Shown one piece after another: positions 36,496-45,384 of a stretch of 64,000 nt of DNA. Location of the stretch: assembly GCF_041153465.1 (NCBI RefSeq), contig NZ_CP154858.1, forward strand, positions 1,488,001-1,552,000, given 5' to 3'. The translations under genes and the position numbers were made by a program. Position 1 is the first letter of the stretch. Each line of letters opens with the position of its first letter. The notes below the pieces were generated by a model. The model did not search any database. It was not told the DNA's origin and worked only from the letters and a program-made list of their open reading frames with translations. The DNA is from Thermohahella caldifontis (GTDB lineage: Bacteria > Pseudomonadota > Gammaproteobacteria > Pseudomonadales > Oleiphilaceae).

Positions 36496-36687
36496 GCAGG
36501 GTCTCCGAACGTCAACTGCGCCCAGTTTACCGTCATGAAGCCGAATAAAAATATCAATTTTTCCATCAGAACGTTCGACCAAACAAAATAAAAGACGGAT
36601 TCAGGACCTTCAACTGAACCAAGTAAAAGGTTGATGGAACGGACAGAGCGGCCGGAGCACGCCAAGCCATCATACTTTAGTAAAAAT

Positions 36688-36716
36688 ACGCAATATTTCG
36701 TAATGACAGTGTCATG
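36688..36716. promoter_or_regulatory. Two abutting palindromes (candidate operators)
   Basis: 36688-36703 reads TACG-CAATATTT-CGTA, an imperfect 16-bp palindrome around AATATT. 36704-36716 reads ATGACA-G-TGTCAT, a perfect 13-bp palindrome. They touch each other about 50 bases before a strong ribosome site. Confidence 0.4.
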
Positions 36717-36766
36717 CAGGTGAGCAATACTGGTCACAAATCAACCAGACCGCAGGAGGGGCACTC

Positions 36767-36814
36767 GTGGACAATCAGTTCGATGAAGATGTCGTGATTC
36801 CGAGCAACAACTGA
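36767..36814 (+). CDS. Possible 15-residue peptide ORF
   Basis: GTG at 36767 is preceded five bases away by AGGAGGGG (36754-36761), among the strongest ribosome sites in the window. The frame encodes VDNQFDEDVVIPSNN and stops at 36814. The product is acidic and polar, with no signal. It could be a peptide, a leader, or the stump of a lost gene; nothing homologous is recognised. Confidence 0.3.
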   Translation: MDNQFDEDVVIPSNN

Positions 36815-36866
36815 AACTGAACAGCATCAGCGTTTTCATCTCGCAGGCAGCGGGACGGGACTTTTC

Positions 36867-37631
36867 TCAATTCGCCAGACCTGTGTAGACGTCGAAGCGG
36901 CCACGCTTGCCGGCAATCTGATGGTGGGGAGCCAATCCTCCCAGAAACGGCGCATGACGCGGGCGCTTCACCACCACGTTATGGCGCGCGCGGCATCGTG
37001 CCGGTGCCAGCAATGCGTCCGAATCCGAATCGCCCGCGCCCAGCAAGGCATGAAGGAACTGCATGTCTTTCTTGACGGCAGCGGATTTCTCTCTGGGCGG
37101 AAACATGGGGTCCAGATAGACCACGTCCCAGCTTTGCGTCGCGTCCTCAAGCAGGGTTTGCGCCTCACCGTGGATGAGGCGGATCCGGGACGCAATCTCC
37201 CGATAGGCAGGATCTTCGGCAGCGCGGGCCAGACCGTCCGCCAGCATGGCATGCAGCACCGGATGCCGCTCCACCAGCCAGACCTGCATGCCCTCCGCAG
37301 CCATCATCCAGGCATCCCGCCCCAGCCCGCCGGTCGCATCCAGGACCTGCCAGCTACCGGCACTCTGCCGGGGACGCACCGCATCCAGCAGACGCTCGCG
37401 GCCACGCACCCTCTGGCGATAGCCCATCTTGCCTTGCGTAAAATCCACAACCAATGGGTTGGGTCCCTTCTCTCCGGCCCAGATCAGGCGGATGTCAGCA
37501 TCCACCGCGCAGACCAGATGAGGCCCTTCAGGTACCGGCATGCCGTCACAGTCCGGGGAACACTTCAGCCCCAGTTCGGCCAGGCGCGCCTGACCGGCCG
37601 GGGTGCATCGCCAGATCAGCGGCAGCGTCAC
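36867..37631 (-). CDS. rsmJ: 16S rRNA (guanine-1516-N2)-methyltransferase
   Basis: A 254-residue methyltransferase with the SAM loop LDATGGLGRDAWMMA (about 97-110), acidic EXHPVLH end of strand 2, and the catalytic motif VVYLDPMFPPREKSA (about 168). PLVVDFTQGKMGYRQRVRG is typical of RsmJ. The start GTG overlaps the uppP stop (GTGA), so it is coupled to uppP. Confidence 0.9.
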   Translation of the reverse strand: MTLPLIWRCTPAGQARLAELGLKCSPDCDGMPVPEGPHLVCAVDADIRLIWAGEKGPNPLVVDFTQGKMGYRQRVRGRERLLDAVRPRQSAGSWQVLDATGGLGRDAWMMAAEGMQVWLVERHPVLHAMLADGLARAAEDPAYREIASRIRLIHGEAQTLLEDATQSWDVVYLDPMFPPREKSAAVKKDMQFLHALLGAGDSDSDALLAPARCRARHNVVVKRPRHAPFLGGLAPHHQIAGKRGRFDVYTGLAN

Positions 37632-38422
37632 CCGACAACCCAGAGCAGCAGTGCGGCACCCAGCAACAGCCGGTAGATCACGTAGGGCATGAATCCGGAG
37701 CGCTCGATGAACCGCATGAACAGGTGGATGCAGGCCAGCGCCGCCAGACAGGACAGGACAACCCCCAACCCGAGATCACCCCAAGCCACGGGCTGGGCCT
37801 GCTGGACCAGGTCCCTGGTCTTGAGCAGGCCGGCAGCCAGAATGATGGGCACGGACATGAAAAAGGAATAACGCGCTGCAGACTCGCGGGAATAGCCCAG
37901 AAACAGGGCGGCGGTCATGGTGATACCGGAACGGCTGGTACCCGGAATCAGTGCCAGGGCCTGAGCCACACCAATGGCGAGCGCGTGCTTCCAGTTCATT
38001 GCCCGCATGTCGCGCCCGCCATGAAAACGGTCCGCAACCCCCAGCAGGATGCCGAATCCGATGGTGGCCCAGGCAATGACCAGCGCTGACCGCAGATGGG
38101 CTTCAATCCAGTGATCCAGCAGTACACCGGCAAGACCGGCAGGTACGGTGGCCAGCACCACGGTCCAGGCCAGCCTGCCCTCTTCGGTGATCCGGCCGCG
38201 CAACACGTTGAGCCCCTGTACCACCAGAGGCCAGAGGTCACGCCGGAAATAAATGCAGACGGCCAGCAGGGTTCCCACATGCACCGCCACGTCAAAGGCC
38301 AGCCCCTGATCCGGCCAGCCCAGCACCTGAGACGGCAGAATCAGGTGTGCAGAGCTGGAGATCGGCAGAAACTCCGTCAGCCCCTGTATCAGGGCCAGTA
38401 CAATCAGTTGAAAGGTATCCAT
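37628..38422 (-). CDS. uppP: Undecaprenyl-diphosphatase (BacA/UppP)
   Basis: A 264-residue membrane phosphatase that recycles the undecaprenyl carrier for cell-wall synthesis and underlies bacitracin tolerance. Signature motifs are GLTEFLPISSSAHL (about 14-27) and IPGTSRSGITM (about 158-168), within about eight hydrophobic helices. The start at 38422 gives the normal family length; the tsaB stop is one base upstream. It is in one run with tsaB and rsmJ. Confidence 0.94.
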   Translation of the reverse strand: MDTFQLIVLALIQGLTEFLPISSSAHLILPSQVLGWPDQGLAFDVAVHVGTLLAVCIYFRRDLWPLVVQGLNVLRGRITEEGRLAWTVVLATVPAGLAGVLLDHWIEAHLRSALVIAWATIGFGILLGVADRFHGGRDMRAMNWKHALAIGVAQALALIPGTSRSGITMTAALFLGYSRESAARYSFFMSVPIILAAGLLKTRDLVQQAQPVAWGDLGLGVVLSCLAALACIHLFMRFIERSGFMPYVIYRLLLGAALLLWVVG

Positions 38423-38423
38423 C

Positions 38424-39053
38424 TCAGTGACCTTTTGGGGTATCCATCTTTTTCCAGGCATCGTGGCCACGCAGGTACGCCGGCTCCAGCGCATCCGGCC
38501 TGACGGCGGGAACGGTAGCCGCCAGTTCCAGCAGCGCCGTCCCGTCCGGCCAGACCGCCTGACCTTCATCCCCGGCCAGCAGCGGCGACCAGAGCTTCAG
38601 CAATGCTCCGGTGGCCTCGTGGGGGGACAGTTGCGGCGGCAGCAGTACCTTCAACGACTCGTTCTCCCAGACAAACACACCCACATAGTGCTCCCCCATG
38701 CGCGCATCCCGGATCAGGGCTACCGGCGTCCCGGCGTGCGACCGGGCCACGGACCAGGCCGCTGCCGCCAGTGAACACACGGGGTGCACTGGACAGTCCA
38801 GCCCCAGGGCCATTCCCTGCGCCAGCCCCACGGCAATCCGGATTCCGGTGAACGAACCGGGGCCGATACCGACCGCCAGGGCATCCACGTCCTGCGGTGA
38901 CAGGCCGGCCTTTTCGAGAATCGTGCTGACCATGGGCAGCATGCGCCGGGCGTGCATCCGTGGCGTGTCATCCGTTTCCAGGTAATCCCGGCCCTGGTGA
39001 CGCAGAGCCACCACACAGGCATCCGTTGACGCATCAAGTGCCAGAAGTGTTGT
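38424..39053 (-). CDS. tsaB: tRNA threonylcarbamoyladenosine biosynthesis protein TsaB
   Basis: A 209-residue ASKHA-fold protein: LLALDASTDACVVALRH at the start, HARRMLPMV, then VGIGPGSFTGIRIAVGLAQG. It partners TsaD and TsaE in making t6A37 in tRNAs. The TTG at 39053 is chosen because GAGGG lies eight bases ahead and the family begins here; a GTG at 39086 would add 11 residues. It lies downstream of adk. Confidence 0.92.
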   Translation of the reverse strand, partial: TTLLALDASTDACVVALRHQGRDYLETDDTPRMHARRMLPMVSTILEKAGLSPQDVDALAVGIGPGSFTGIRIAVGLAQGMALGLDCPVHPVCSLAAAAWSVARSHAGTPVALIRDARMGEHYVGVFVWENESLKVLLPPQLSPHEATGALLKLWSPLLAGDEGQAVWPDGTALLELAATVPAVRPDALEPAYLRGHDAWKKMDTPKGH

Positions 39054-39075
39054 CAATTCGTTGCCCTCAAACAGG

Positions 39076-39099
39076 ATCGGCCGCACCAGGGCGGCCGAT
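39076..39099 (-). promoter_or_regulatory. Stem-loop between adk and tsaB
   Basis: A perfect 9-bp stem (ATCGGCCGC / GCGGCCGAT, 6-base loop) stands 23 bases before the tsaB start. No T run follows on the minus strand, so it may reduce read-through or cover the ribosome site rather than act as a full terminator. Confidence 0.35.
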
Positions 39100-39123
39100 T
39101 CTTGATCAGGATGCTGCCGCTAC

Positions 39124-39777
39124 TCAGGCGCTCAGCGCGTCAAGCACCCGCTTCTGGATTTCCTCAACCGGTCCCACGCCTTCCACGCGAACGTAGCGCG
39201 GGGCGTTCGGGTCCTGTGCAGCCCAGTCCTGATAGAACCTGACCAGCGGTGCCGTCTGGCTGTGATAGACCTCCAGACGCTTGCGCACGGTTTCTTCCTT
39301 GTCATCCTCACGCTGAACCAGAGGCTCGCCGGTCACATCATCCTTGCCTTCCTCGCGCGGCGGGTTGTAGACCACGTGATAGACACGACCGCTGCCCTCA
39401 TGGACACGACGACCGCTCATGCGGCGGATGATTTCCTCGTCGTCCACGGCAAACTCGAGGACATAATCAATGGGCACACCGGACGCCTTCAGGGCCTCGG
39501 CCTGGGGGATGGTACGCGGGAAACCGTCAAACAGGAAACCGTTGGCGCAATCCGGCTCCTGAATCCGCTCCTTGACCAGAGCAATGATGATGTCGTCGGA
39601 CACCAGCCCGCCGGAGGCCATGATCTCCTTGACCTGAAGCCCCAGGGGCGTGCCGGCCTTGACTGCGGCCCGCAGCATGTCACCGGTTGAAATCTGGGGG
39701 ATGCCAAACTTTTCGCAGATGAACTTGGCCTGGGTCCCCTTTCCGGCACCGGGCGGGCCGAGCAGAATTACTCTCAT
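39124..39777 (-). CDS. adk: Adenylate kinase
   Basis: A 217-residue long-form adenylate kinase. The P-loop is LLGPPGAGKGTQ (5-16), the NMP domain has ISTGDMLRAA, the CORE has FLFDGFPRTIPQA, and the LID region (SGRRVHEGSGRVYHVVYNPP) lacks zinc cysteines. It interconverts ATP+AMP and 2 ADP. GAGGAG precedes the ATG at 39777. Confidence 0.96.
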   Translation of the reverse strand: MRVILLGPPGAGKGTQAKFICEKFGIPQISTGDMLRAAVKAGTPLGLQVKEIMASGGLVSDDIIIALVKERIQEPDCANGFLFDGFPRTIPQAEALKASGVPIDYVLEFAVDDEEIIRRMSGRRVHEGSGRVYHVVYNPPREEGKDDVTGEPLVQREDDKEETVRKRLEVYHSQTAPLVRFYQDWAAQDPNAPRYVRVEGVGPVEEIQKRVLDALSA

Positions 39778-39907
39778 TGATTCACTCCTCAGTTGCAAGC
39801 ACAGGTGTTGTTATGGCTTTTTTGCGCCAGTAGTGTACACCTTGGCGTCAAGGGCTGGAATTATACGAAGATCGGTCTGCCGAGGAAAGGCGAAGGCGGG
39901 CCGGATA

Positions 39908-41293
39908 TTACACCACCACCGGATGATCGGTGTCCGAATGCGTCAGTTCAACGGTTTCAAACCAGGCCTGCACCCGGTCGGGGTCCAGTCCCAGCATCTG
40001 ACAGGCCGGCCCGATGGGCTCCGGTGACAGGTCATCACCCAGTCCACGCTGCTTGAGCAATGCATTGGCCAGCACCACCACGGGCAGCATCCCCGGCTTC
40101 TGCTCCACGCACAACGGACATGCATGTCTGAGCGCAACGTCACACACAGCCTGCGGCAGTTTCCAGTGCTCCAGCACCAGACCACCCAGCACAGCGTGTC
40201 CCGCCGCCAGCACATCCCGTGCCTGCCCCATGCCGAGCACCTGCCTTTCAAGCGTCGTGACCGGCGTCTCGGGCTCGGCCGCAGCGAGCTTGTTGAGCAT
40301 GGTGAACTCGGGCCGGCACACCCAGGCCATGACAAAGAAGCCGAAATTGTGCAGCAGTGCCGCCATCGGCAGAATCCGGGCGTCCACATCGGGCACGCCG
40401 AAGGTCTTCACGATACCCGTGCTGACCGCGGAACAGGCCAGCGCATGCCGCCAGAGGGCATTGAGCCCCAGCGGGCCGTCCAGAGGCGGATTGAGCGCCT
40501 TCATGGCACAGAGGGACAATGCAAGCTGGCTGACCCGTTCAAAGCCCAGCACACGTGTGATGGCTTCCTGAACGCTGCGGATTTCGCCGCGGTAGCCGTA
40601 CAACGGCGACCTGGCGTGGCGGATCACCTGGGCGGTCAGCGCCGGGTCCTGACCGATGATGCGCGCCACATCGGCTACACTGCTGTCGGGATCATCGAGC
40701 ACCGCCAGAAGACGGCTCGCGGTGGCCGGCATGGGCGGAATGCGGTACAGGCGGGTCAGCTTGTGCCGGAGCAGTTCGAGGCAGTCCGGCTCTTCCACCA
40801 CACGGCAGGGTGTCTGTTCCCGGGCCGACAACCGGCATCCGGCAATTTTCCGGGCGCCCTGCATCAGTTCCCGGAAGGCTGCGCCCGGAAATCTGAGCAA
40901 GGTCGTGTGGCTGCCCGACTCCACATAGACTTCATCCGCCTCCAGCAGACTTTCATCCACGAGAACGCGAACGCCGTAGGCCGGACCGAGCGCCGGCCAC
41001 GATCCCGGTTCACAGTCGCGGAACAGGCGGTCACACTGACTTTGGGGAACCGGGCGAAGTTGCCGCTGGAGCCGTTCGTTCAGCGCATCCAGATCCAGTG
41101 TCCGCGAGGCCGGAACCACCGCCATCACCACGCCCCGGGCATCGACAAGCAGTTGCGCACGGGCCACCTTGTCGGGGTCAATCCGGGCCTCTGCAATAGC
41201 CGTTTCCAGCGATCCGGCACGGTCATGATGGACCTGCTGATACGGTACGCGGTAGCGATTGAGGTAGGTCAGTACCGATGCAGCAACAGCCAT
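39908..41293 (-). CDS. YbaK-like/HDOD two-domain signalling protein
   Basis: A 461-residue protein. Residues 1-150 resemble the YbaK/ProX aminoacyl-tRNA deacylase fold (LNRYRVPYQQVHHDRAGS, then VRVLVDESLLEADEVYVESG). Residues 180-390 form an HDOD domain (LYRIPPMPATASRLLAVLDDPD, IGQDPALTAQVIRHARSPLYG and ALLHNFGFFVMAW). The HD metal residues are not complete, as usual for HDOD. It probably senses or binds rather than hydrolyses. It stands between adk and ppc. Confidence 0.83.
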   Translation of the reverse strand: MAVAASVLTYLNRYRVPYQQVHHDRAGSLETAIAEARIDPDKVARAQLLVDARGVVMAVVPASRTLDLDALNERLQRQLRPVPQSQCDRLFRDCEPGSWPALGPAYGVRVLVDESLLEADEVYVESGSHTTLLRFPGAAFRELMQGARKIAGCRLSAREQTPCRVVEEPDCLELLRHKLTRLYRIPPMPATASRLLAVLDDPDSSVADVARIIGQDPALTAQVIRHARSPLYGYRGEIRSVQEAITRVLGFERVSQLALSLCAMKALNPPLDGPLGLNALWRHALACSAVSTGIVKTFGVPDVDARILPMAALLHNFGFFVMAWVCRPEFTMLNKLAAAEPETPVTTLERQVLGMGQARDVLAAGHAVLGGLVLEHWKLPQAVCDVALRHACPLCVEQKPGMLPVVVLANALLKQRGLGDDLSPEPIGPACQMLGLDPDRVQAWFETVELTHSDTDHPVVV

Positions 41294-41400
41294 GATGCAC
41301 TCTCCCCGTTAACTGACTCCAGTATAGCGCCGTTCACCGATGCCGCGATTGCCGCAGGTCACATTCTCCCGTAACGCCGCGTAACCGTGTGTAAGGAATG

Positions 41401-44040
41401 TTATCCGGTATTGCGCATGCCGGCTGCAATCCCCGCCATGGTCACCTTGAGCGCCTTTTCCACCGTCTCCTTGTTGGCTTCCCCTTCGGACCGGTCACGC
41501 ACCAGCAGCTCGACCTGAAGAAAATGCAACGGATCCGTGTAGGGATTGCGTACCCGCAGCGAGGTGGCTACCGCCGGGCTGTGTTCCAGCAGCTGTGTCT
41601 GTCCTTTTACGGTACAGACACACTCAATGGCCTGTTTCAGGCGCTGCCGCAGGCGCTCGCCCAGCGGCCACAAACGTTCCGGCACCAGACGTGCCTCGTA
41701 GGTTCGGGCAATATCCGGATCAGCCTTGGCCAGTACCATTTCCAGCATGTCCAGATGGGTCTGGAAAAACGGCCAGCCCCTGATCATCGCCTCCAGCATC
41801 GGTCGCTCATCCGAGTTGAGTGCTTCGGAGAGCGCCGCCTCGCTGCCCAGCCAGGCCGGCAGCATCAGGCGCATTTGCGTCCAGGCAAAAATCCAGGGAA
41901 TGGCGCGCAGACTTTCCACGCCGCCCTGAGCCTTGCGTCGCGCCGGCCGGCTGCCGATGGCCAGCTTGCCCAGTTCCTGTTCCGGGGTGGCGCTGCGAAA
42001 ATAATCCACAAAGTCCGGCTCTCCTCTCACCACATCCCGATAGGCCCTGAGCGCTCGTGCTGCAAGACGGTCCATCATGTCACGCCAAGCCGGCTCGGGT
42101 TCGGGTGGTGGTGCCAGCGTCGCCTCCAGCACGGCATTGAAATACAGGTTGAGACTGTTGATGGCCACAAGGGGTTCGCCAAATTTGAAGCGGATCATCT
42201 CGCCCTGCTCGGTGATCCGGAAGGAACCGTCCACGGAGCCCGGCGGCTGACTGAGGATGGCGCGGTTGGCCGGCCCGCCCCCGCGCCCCACGGTTCCGCC
42301 GCGACCATGGAAGAGAGTGAGATGAACACCGTGCTCCCGGGCGACCTTCACCAGCGCTTCCTGTGCCTGGTACTGGGCCCAGGCGGCCGCCATCTGCCCG
42401 GCATCCTTGGCCGAGTCGGAATAACCGATCATCACCTGCTGCTCACCGCCGATATGGCGCTTGTACCATGGCAGCCGCAACAGGGCATCTATCGCGCGCG
42501 CAGCGTGATTGAGGTCATCCAGCGTCTCGAACAGGGGGACGACGGGAATGGGTGCCCGCACACCACAGGCCTTGAGCAGCAGCAAGACCGTCAGCACATC
42601 CGAAGGTGCGGACGCCATGGAGATCACGTAGCTGCCCAGTGCTTCGGCAGGCTGACGGGCAACGACCCGGCAGGTATCCAGCACTTCCCGCACGGCATCG
42701 GAACAGGGAAATTCGGCCGGAATGAGTGGTCGCCGGCTCTCCAGTTCACGTATGAGGAACGCCTGCTTTTCCTCTTCAGTCCAGGCCCGGAAATCACCGA
42801 GCCCCAGATACTCGCAGAGTTCCGCCATGGCCTCCGCATGACGCTCGGAATCCTGCCGGATATCGAGACGCACCAGATGCAGACCGAACGCCCGGGCCCG
42901 ATACAGCACGTCACGCAACGGACCTTCCGCAATCACCTCCATCCCGCAATCGATCAGGGAACGATAACACAGTTCCAGAGGTTCGATGAGATCGGCACTG
43001 TTGAGCATGACCGCCTCATCGGGCGGCACATCCCCGGAGAGTGCCCTTTCGGCCCACGCCCGTGTCGCCTGCAGCCGGTCGCGCAGGCGGCGCAGCAGCT
43101 TGCGATAGGGCTCGCGGGTCTGTCCGACCGCCCGGCGCATGGCGCCGTTGCATTCGTTCATGGACAGCTCCGCCCGCAAGGCCTCGACGTCACGGAGAAA
43201 GAGGTCCGCCGCCATCCAGCGGGCCAGCAGCAGCACCTGCCGTGTCACTTCTGCAGTCACGTTGGGATTGCCGTCACGGTCACCCCCCATCCAGGAGGCA
43301 AAGCGCAACGGGCAGGCATCCACCGGCAACCCGCTACCCACTTCCTGACGCAGCGCTTCATCCACGCGGCGAAGATAGACGGGAAGAGCCTGCCAGAGCG
43401 AGTTTTCAATGACCGCGAAGCCCCACTTGGCTTCTTCCACGGCAGTCGGGCGCTCATAACGGATCTCGTCGGTGTGCCAGCACTCAGCAATCAGGCGTTC
43501 CAGTTCCCTGAGGGTTTCACTCTGCACCTGGTCGTCCGCCCGGGCACGATCACGCAGGGCAAGCGTCTCGAAGATGCTGTCATACTTGCGGATGAGGGTA
43601 CGCCGTGTCACCTCCGTGGGATGGGCGGTCAGCACGAACTCGATATTCAGGCGCGCAACGGTTTCGGCAATGCGCTCGGGAGACTGTCCCTGAGCCTTGA
43701 GGCGACGCAGCAGGTCGTCGATTCCCTCCTGACTGCCCAGGGCCTCCTCTTCCCGGCTCACATTGCGCCGGACCGAGTGGTACTGCTCGGCAATATTGGC
43801 AAGATTGAGAAACTGATTGAACGCCCGGGTGACCGGCACCAGGTCATCATCCTCCAGCGACTGCAGAAGGTATTTGAGACGACGCTCTTCTTCAGGCTTT
43901 TTCCTGTCATCCCGAGCGGTGCGGCGGATGGTTTCGATGGTCTCGAACATCTCGTCGCCCAGATGATGCCGGATGGCACGCCCGAGCAGTTCGCCCAGGC
44001 GCCTGACATTTTCACGAAGTTCCGGGTGCAATGCCTGCAT
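41401..44040 (-). CDS. ppc: Phosphoenolpyruvate carboxylase
   Basis: An 879-residue PEPC, normal bacterial length, making oxaloacetate from PEP and bicarbonate. Motif 1 is VLTAHPTEVTRRTL (catalytic His about 140), the Arg/Gly motif is FHGRGGTVGRGGGPANRAIL (about 577), and WMGGDRDGNPNV and the C-terminal RNTG are present. The frame is whole. A candidate promoter lies at 44097-44070. The opposite strand also has a long open frame, which I take as a shadow. Confidence 0.96.
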   Translation of the reverse strand: MQALHPELRENVRRLGELLGRAIRHHLGDEMFETIETIRRTARDDRKKPEEERRLKYLLQSLEDDDLVPVTRAFNQFLNLANIAEQYHSVRRNVSREEEALGSQEGIDDLLRRLKAQGQSPERIAETVARLNIEFVLTAHPTEVTRRTLIRKYDSIFETLALRDRARADDQVQSETLRELERLIAECWHTDEIRYERPTAVEEAKWGFAVIENSLWQALPVYLRRVDEALRQEVGSGLPVDACPLRFASWMGGDRDGNPNVTAEVTRQVLLLARWMAADLFLRDVEALRAELSMNECNGAMRRAVGQTREPYRKLLRRLRDRLQATRAWAERALSGDVPPDEAVMLNSADLIEPLELCYRSLIDCGMEVIAEGPLRDVLYRARAFGLHLVRLDIRQDSERHAEAMAELCEYLGLGDFRAWTEEEKQAFLIRELESRRPLIPAEFPCSDAVREVLDTCRVVARQPAEALGSYVISMASAPSDVLTVLLLLKACGVRAPIPVVPLFETLDDLNHAARAIDALLRLPWYKRHIGGEQQVMIGYSDSAKDAGQMAAAWAQYQAQEALVKVAREHGVHLTLFHGRGGTVGRGGGPANRAILSQPPGSVDGSFRITEQGEMIRFKFGEPLVAINSLNLYFNAVLEATLAPPPEPEPAWRDMMDRLAARALRAYRDVVRGEPDFVDYFRSATPEQELGKLAIGSRPARRKAQGGVESLRAIPWIFAWTQMRLMLPAWLGSEAALSEALNSDERPMLEAMIRGWPFFQTHLDMLEMVLAKADPDIARTYEARLVPERLWPLGERLRQRLKQAIECVCTVKGQTQLLEHSPAVATSLRVRNPYTDPLHFLQVELLVRDRSEGEANKETVEKALKVTMAGIAAGMRNTG

Positions 44041-44069
44041 GATCGGGTACCTGTCTCCAAGGTGTAGTT

Positions 44070-44119
44070 AAATTACGAGGTTTACCCAGTTTAACAAATT
44101 CACTACGTGTTGCCACGTA
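44070..44119. promoter_or_regulatory. ppc promoter and upstream palindrome
   Basis: On the minus strand, TTGTTA (44097-44092) and TAATTT (44075-44070) have a 16-base spacer ahead of ppc. Just upstream at 44104-44119 stands a perfect inverted repeat TACGTG-TTGC-CACGTA, placed to affect ppc, the divergent gene at 44197, or both. Confidence 0.45.
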
Positions 44120-44196
44120 TTAGGTAGTTTTCACAATGGAGAAGCCGGTTGGGGAAGCCTATGCTGAAATTGTGATCAGCCTGAACGGAGTGAGAG

Positions 44197-44541
44197 ATGA
44201 ATATCAAAGCCTTGGCCAAAACCTGGGAAGAGAACGCCAGTTCCCGCCTGACGGCGCGCGAATACAAGCTGCGCCTGCCCATCGAGGATGCGGCCCGCGT
44301 GGAAGCGTTGGCCGAGATGTACCCGCGCCGCTCGGTGGAAGATATCCTCAGCGAGCTGCTGACTGCTGCGCTGGATGAGCTGGAAACGAGCTTCCCCTAC
44401 GTGCAGGGCGAGAAAGTCGTGGCCGTGGACGAGATGGGCGACCCGCTCTACGAAGATGTGGGCCCGACACCCCGTTTTCTCGCACTGTCCAAGAAGTATG
44501 CCCAGATGCTGAAGCAGGAGCTCAAGGCGGCCAATACCTGA
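44197..44541 (+). CDS. Conserved small protein with ribbon-helix-helix-like start
   Basis: A 114-residue protein. Residues 20-65 (YKLRLPIEDAARVEALAEMY and SVEDILSELLTAALDELE) have the spacing of a ribbon-helix-helix or Arc-like fold. The C-terminal half is acidic with LYEDVGPTPRFLALSKKYAQ. Homologues have been labelled pilus tip component in databases as I recall, without clear support. It is divergent from ppc, with a 16-bp palindrome in the gap that could be its own site. GTGAGAG precedes the ATG. Confidence 0.6.
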   Translation: MNIKALAKTWEENASSRLTAREYKLRLPIEDAARVEALAEMYPRRSVEDILSELLTAALDELETSFPYVQGEKVVAVDEMGDPLYEDVGPTPRFLALSKKYAQMLKQELKAANT

Positions 44542-44550
44542 GCCGTCTGG

Positions 44551-45384
44551 TCAGGCCGGCTTTTCGCCGGCCTTGGCGGCATCCCACCAGCGGTCCATTT
44601 CCTCCAGAGACGTCTCGCCCCAGTCCTTGCCTGATGCTCTGAGCGCCTTCTCCACGGATCTGAAACGTGCCTCGAACTTGCGATTGGTGCGCCTGAGCGC
44701 CTGCGCCGGATCCACCTTCAGCGCACGAGCCAGATTGACACAGACGAACAGCAGATCACCGATCTCCGCCTCCACATGATCCTGATCGCCTTCGGCAACC
44801 GCTTCACGAACCTCTGACAGTTCTTCTTCCACCTTGGCAAACACCGGCTCCACATCGGGCCAGTCAAATCCCACCGTCGCCGCCCTTTTCTGCAGCTCGA
44901 GGGCACGGGTCAGTTCCGGCAGGCCGGCCGGCACGGCGTCCAGCAGACTTGCCGGTTCGTCTGCCTGCGCCTTGCCGGACTTTTCTGCCGCCTTGATGGC
45001 CTCCCAGTTGGCCCGGATTTCAGCCTCTTCCGGAGTCACCGACGGATCCCGCTCGGAATCCAGTGTACCTTCGGGGAACACATGAGGATGCCGGCGCAGC
45101 AGCTTGCGGACGATGCCATCCACAATATCCGCCCACTCAAACCGTCCTTCCTCCTCGGCCAGCTGCGCATAGAACACCACCTGAAACAGCAGGTCACCCA
45201 GTTCCTCGGCAATGTGGCTGAAGTCTCCGCGCTCGATGGCATCGGCCACCTCGTAGGCTTCCTCCAGCGTATGCGGGACGATGCTCTGCCAGTTCTGACG
45301 CAAATCCCACGGACAACCCGTGCGCGGGTCACGCAGGCGGGCCATCAGTGTTCGCAGATCATCGAGTGTATAGCGCTCAGGCAT
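44551..45384 (-). CDS. mazG: Nucleoside triphosphate pyrophosphohydrolase MazG
   Basis: A 277-residue two-repeat MazG. The first repeat carries GCPWDLRQNWQSIVPHTLEEAYE and EELGDLLFQVVFYAQLAEE, the second EELSEVREAV and EAEIGDLLFVCVNLAR. It hydrolyses NTPs and lowers damaged nucleotides or ppGpp load. The start at 45384 has AGGAG at right spacing; it overlaps the relA stop by eight bases, so it is in the relA operon. Confidence 0.92.
   Translation of the reverse strand: MPERYTLDDLRTLMARLRDPRTGCPWDLRQNWQSIVPHTLEEAYEVADAIERGDFSHIAEELGDLLFQVVFYAQLAEEEGRFEWADIVDGIVRKLLRRHPHVFPEGTLDSERDPSVTPEEAEIRANWEAIKAAEKSGKAQADEPASLLDAVPAGLPELTRALELQKRAATVGFDWPDVEPVFAKVEEELSEVREAVAEGDQDHVEAEIGDLLFVCVNLARALKVDPAQALRRTNRKFEARFRSVEKALRASGKDWGETSLEEMDRWWDAAKAGEKPA

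Larger units (their letters stand above)
36496..36866. other. Intergenic region with palindromes and a tiny ORF
   Basis: A 371-base gap without a normal gene, AT-rich from about 36530 to 36720. It contains the adjacent palindromes at 36688-36716 and a 15-codon ORF with a strong ribosome site at 36767. Confidence 0.5.

Noticed and set aside
41398..44067. An 889-codon open frame on the strand opposite ppc
   Set aside because: It is the mirror of a fully conserved PEPC and its product is rich in His, Gln, Arg and Pro with no recognisable domain; GC-biased third positions create such frames.
44551..44575. Hairpin GGCCGGC-GAAA-GCCGGCC as a mazG terminator
   Set aside because: It lies inside the mazG coding end and is not followed by a T run, so termination is not supported.
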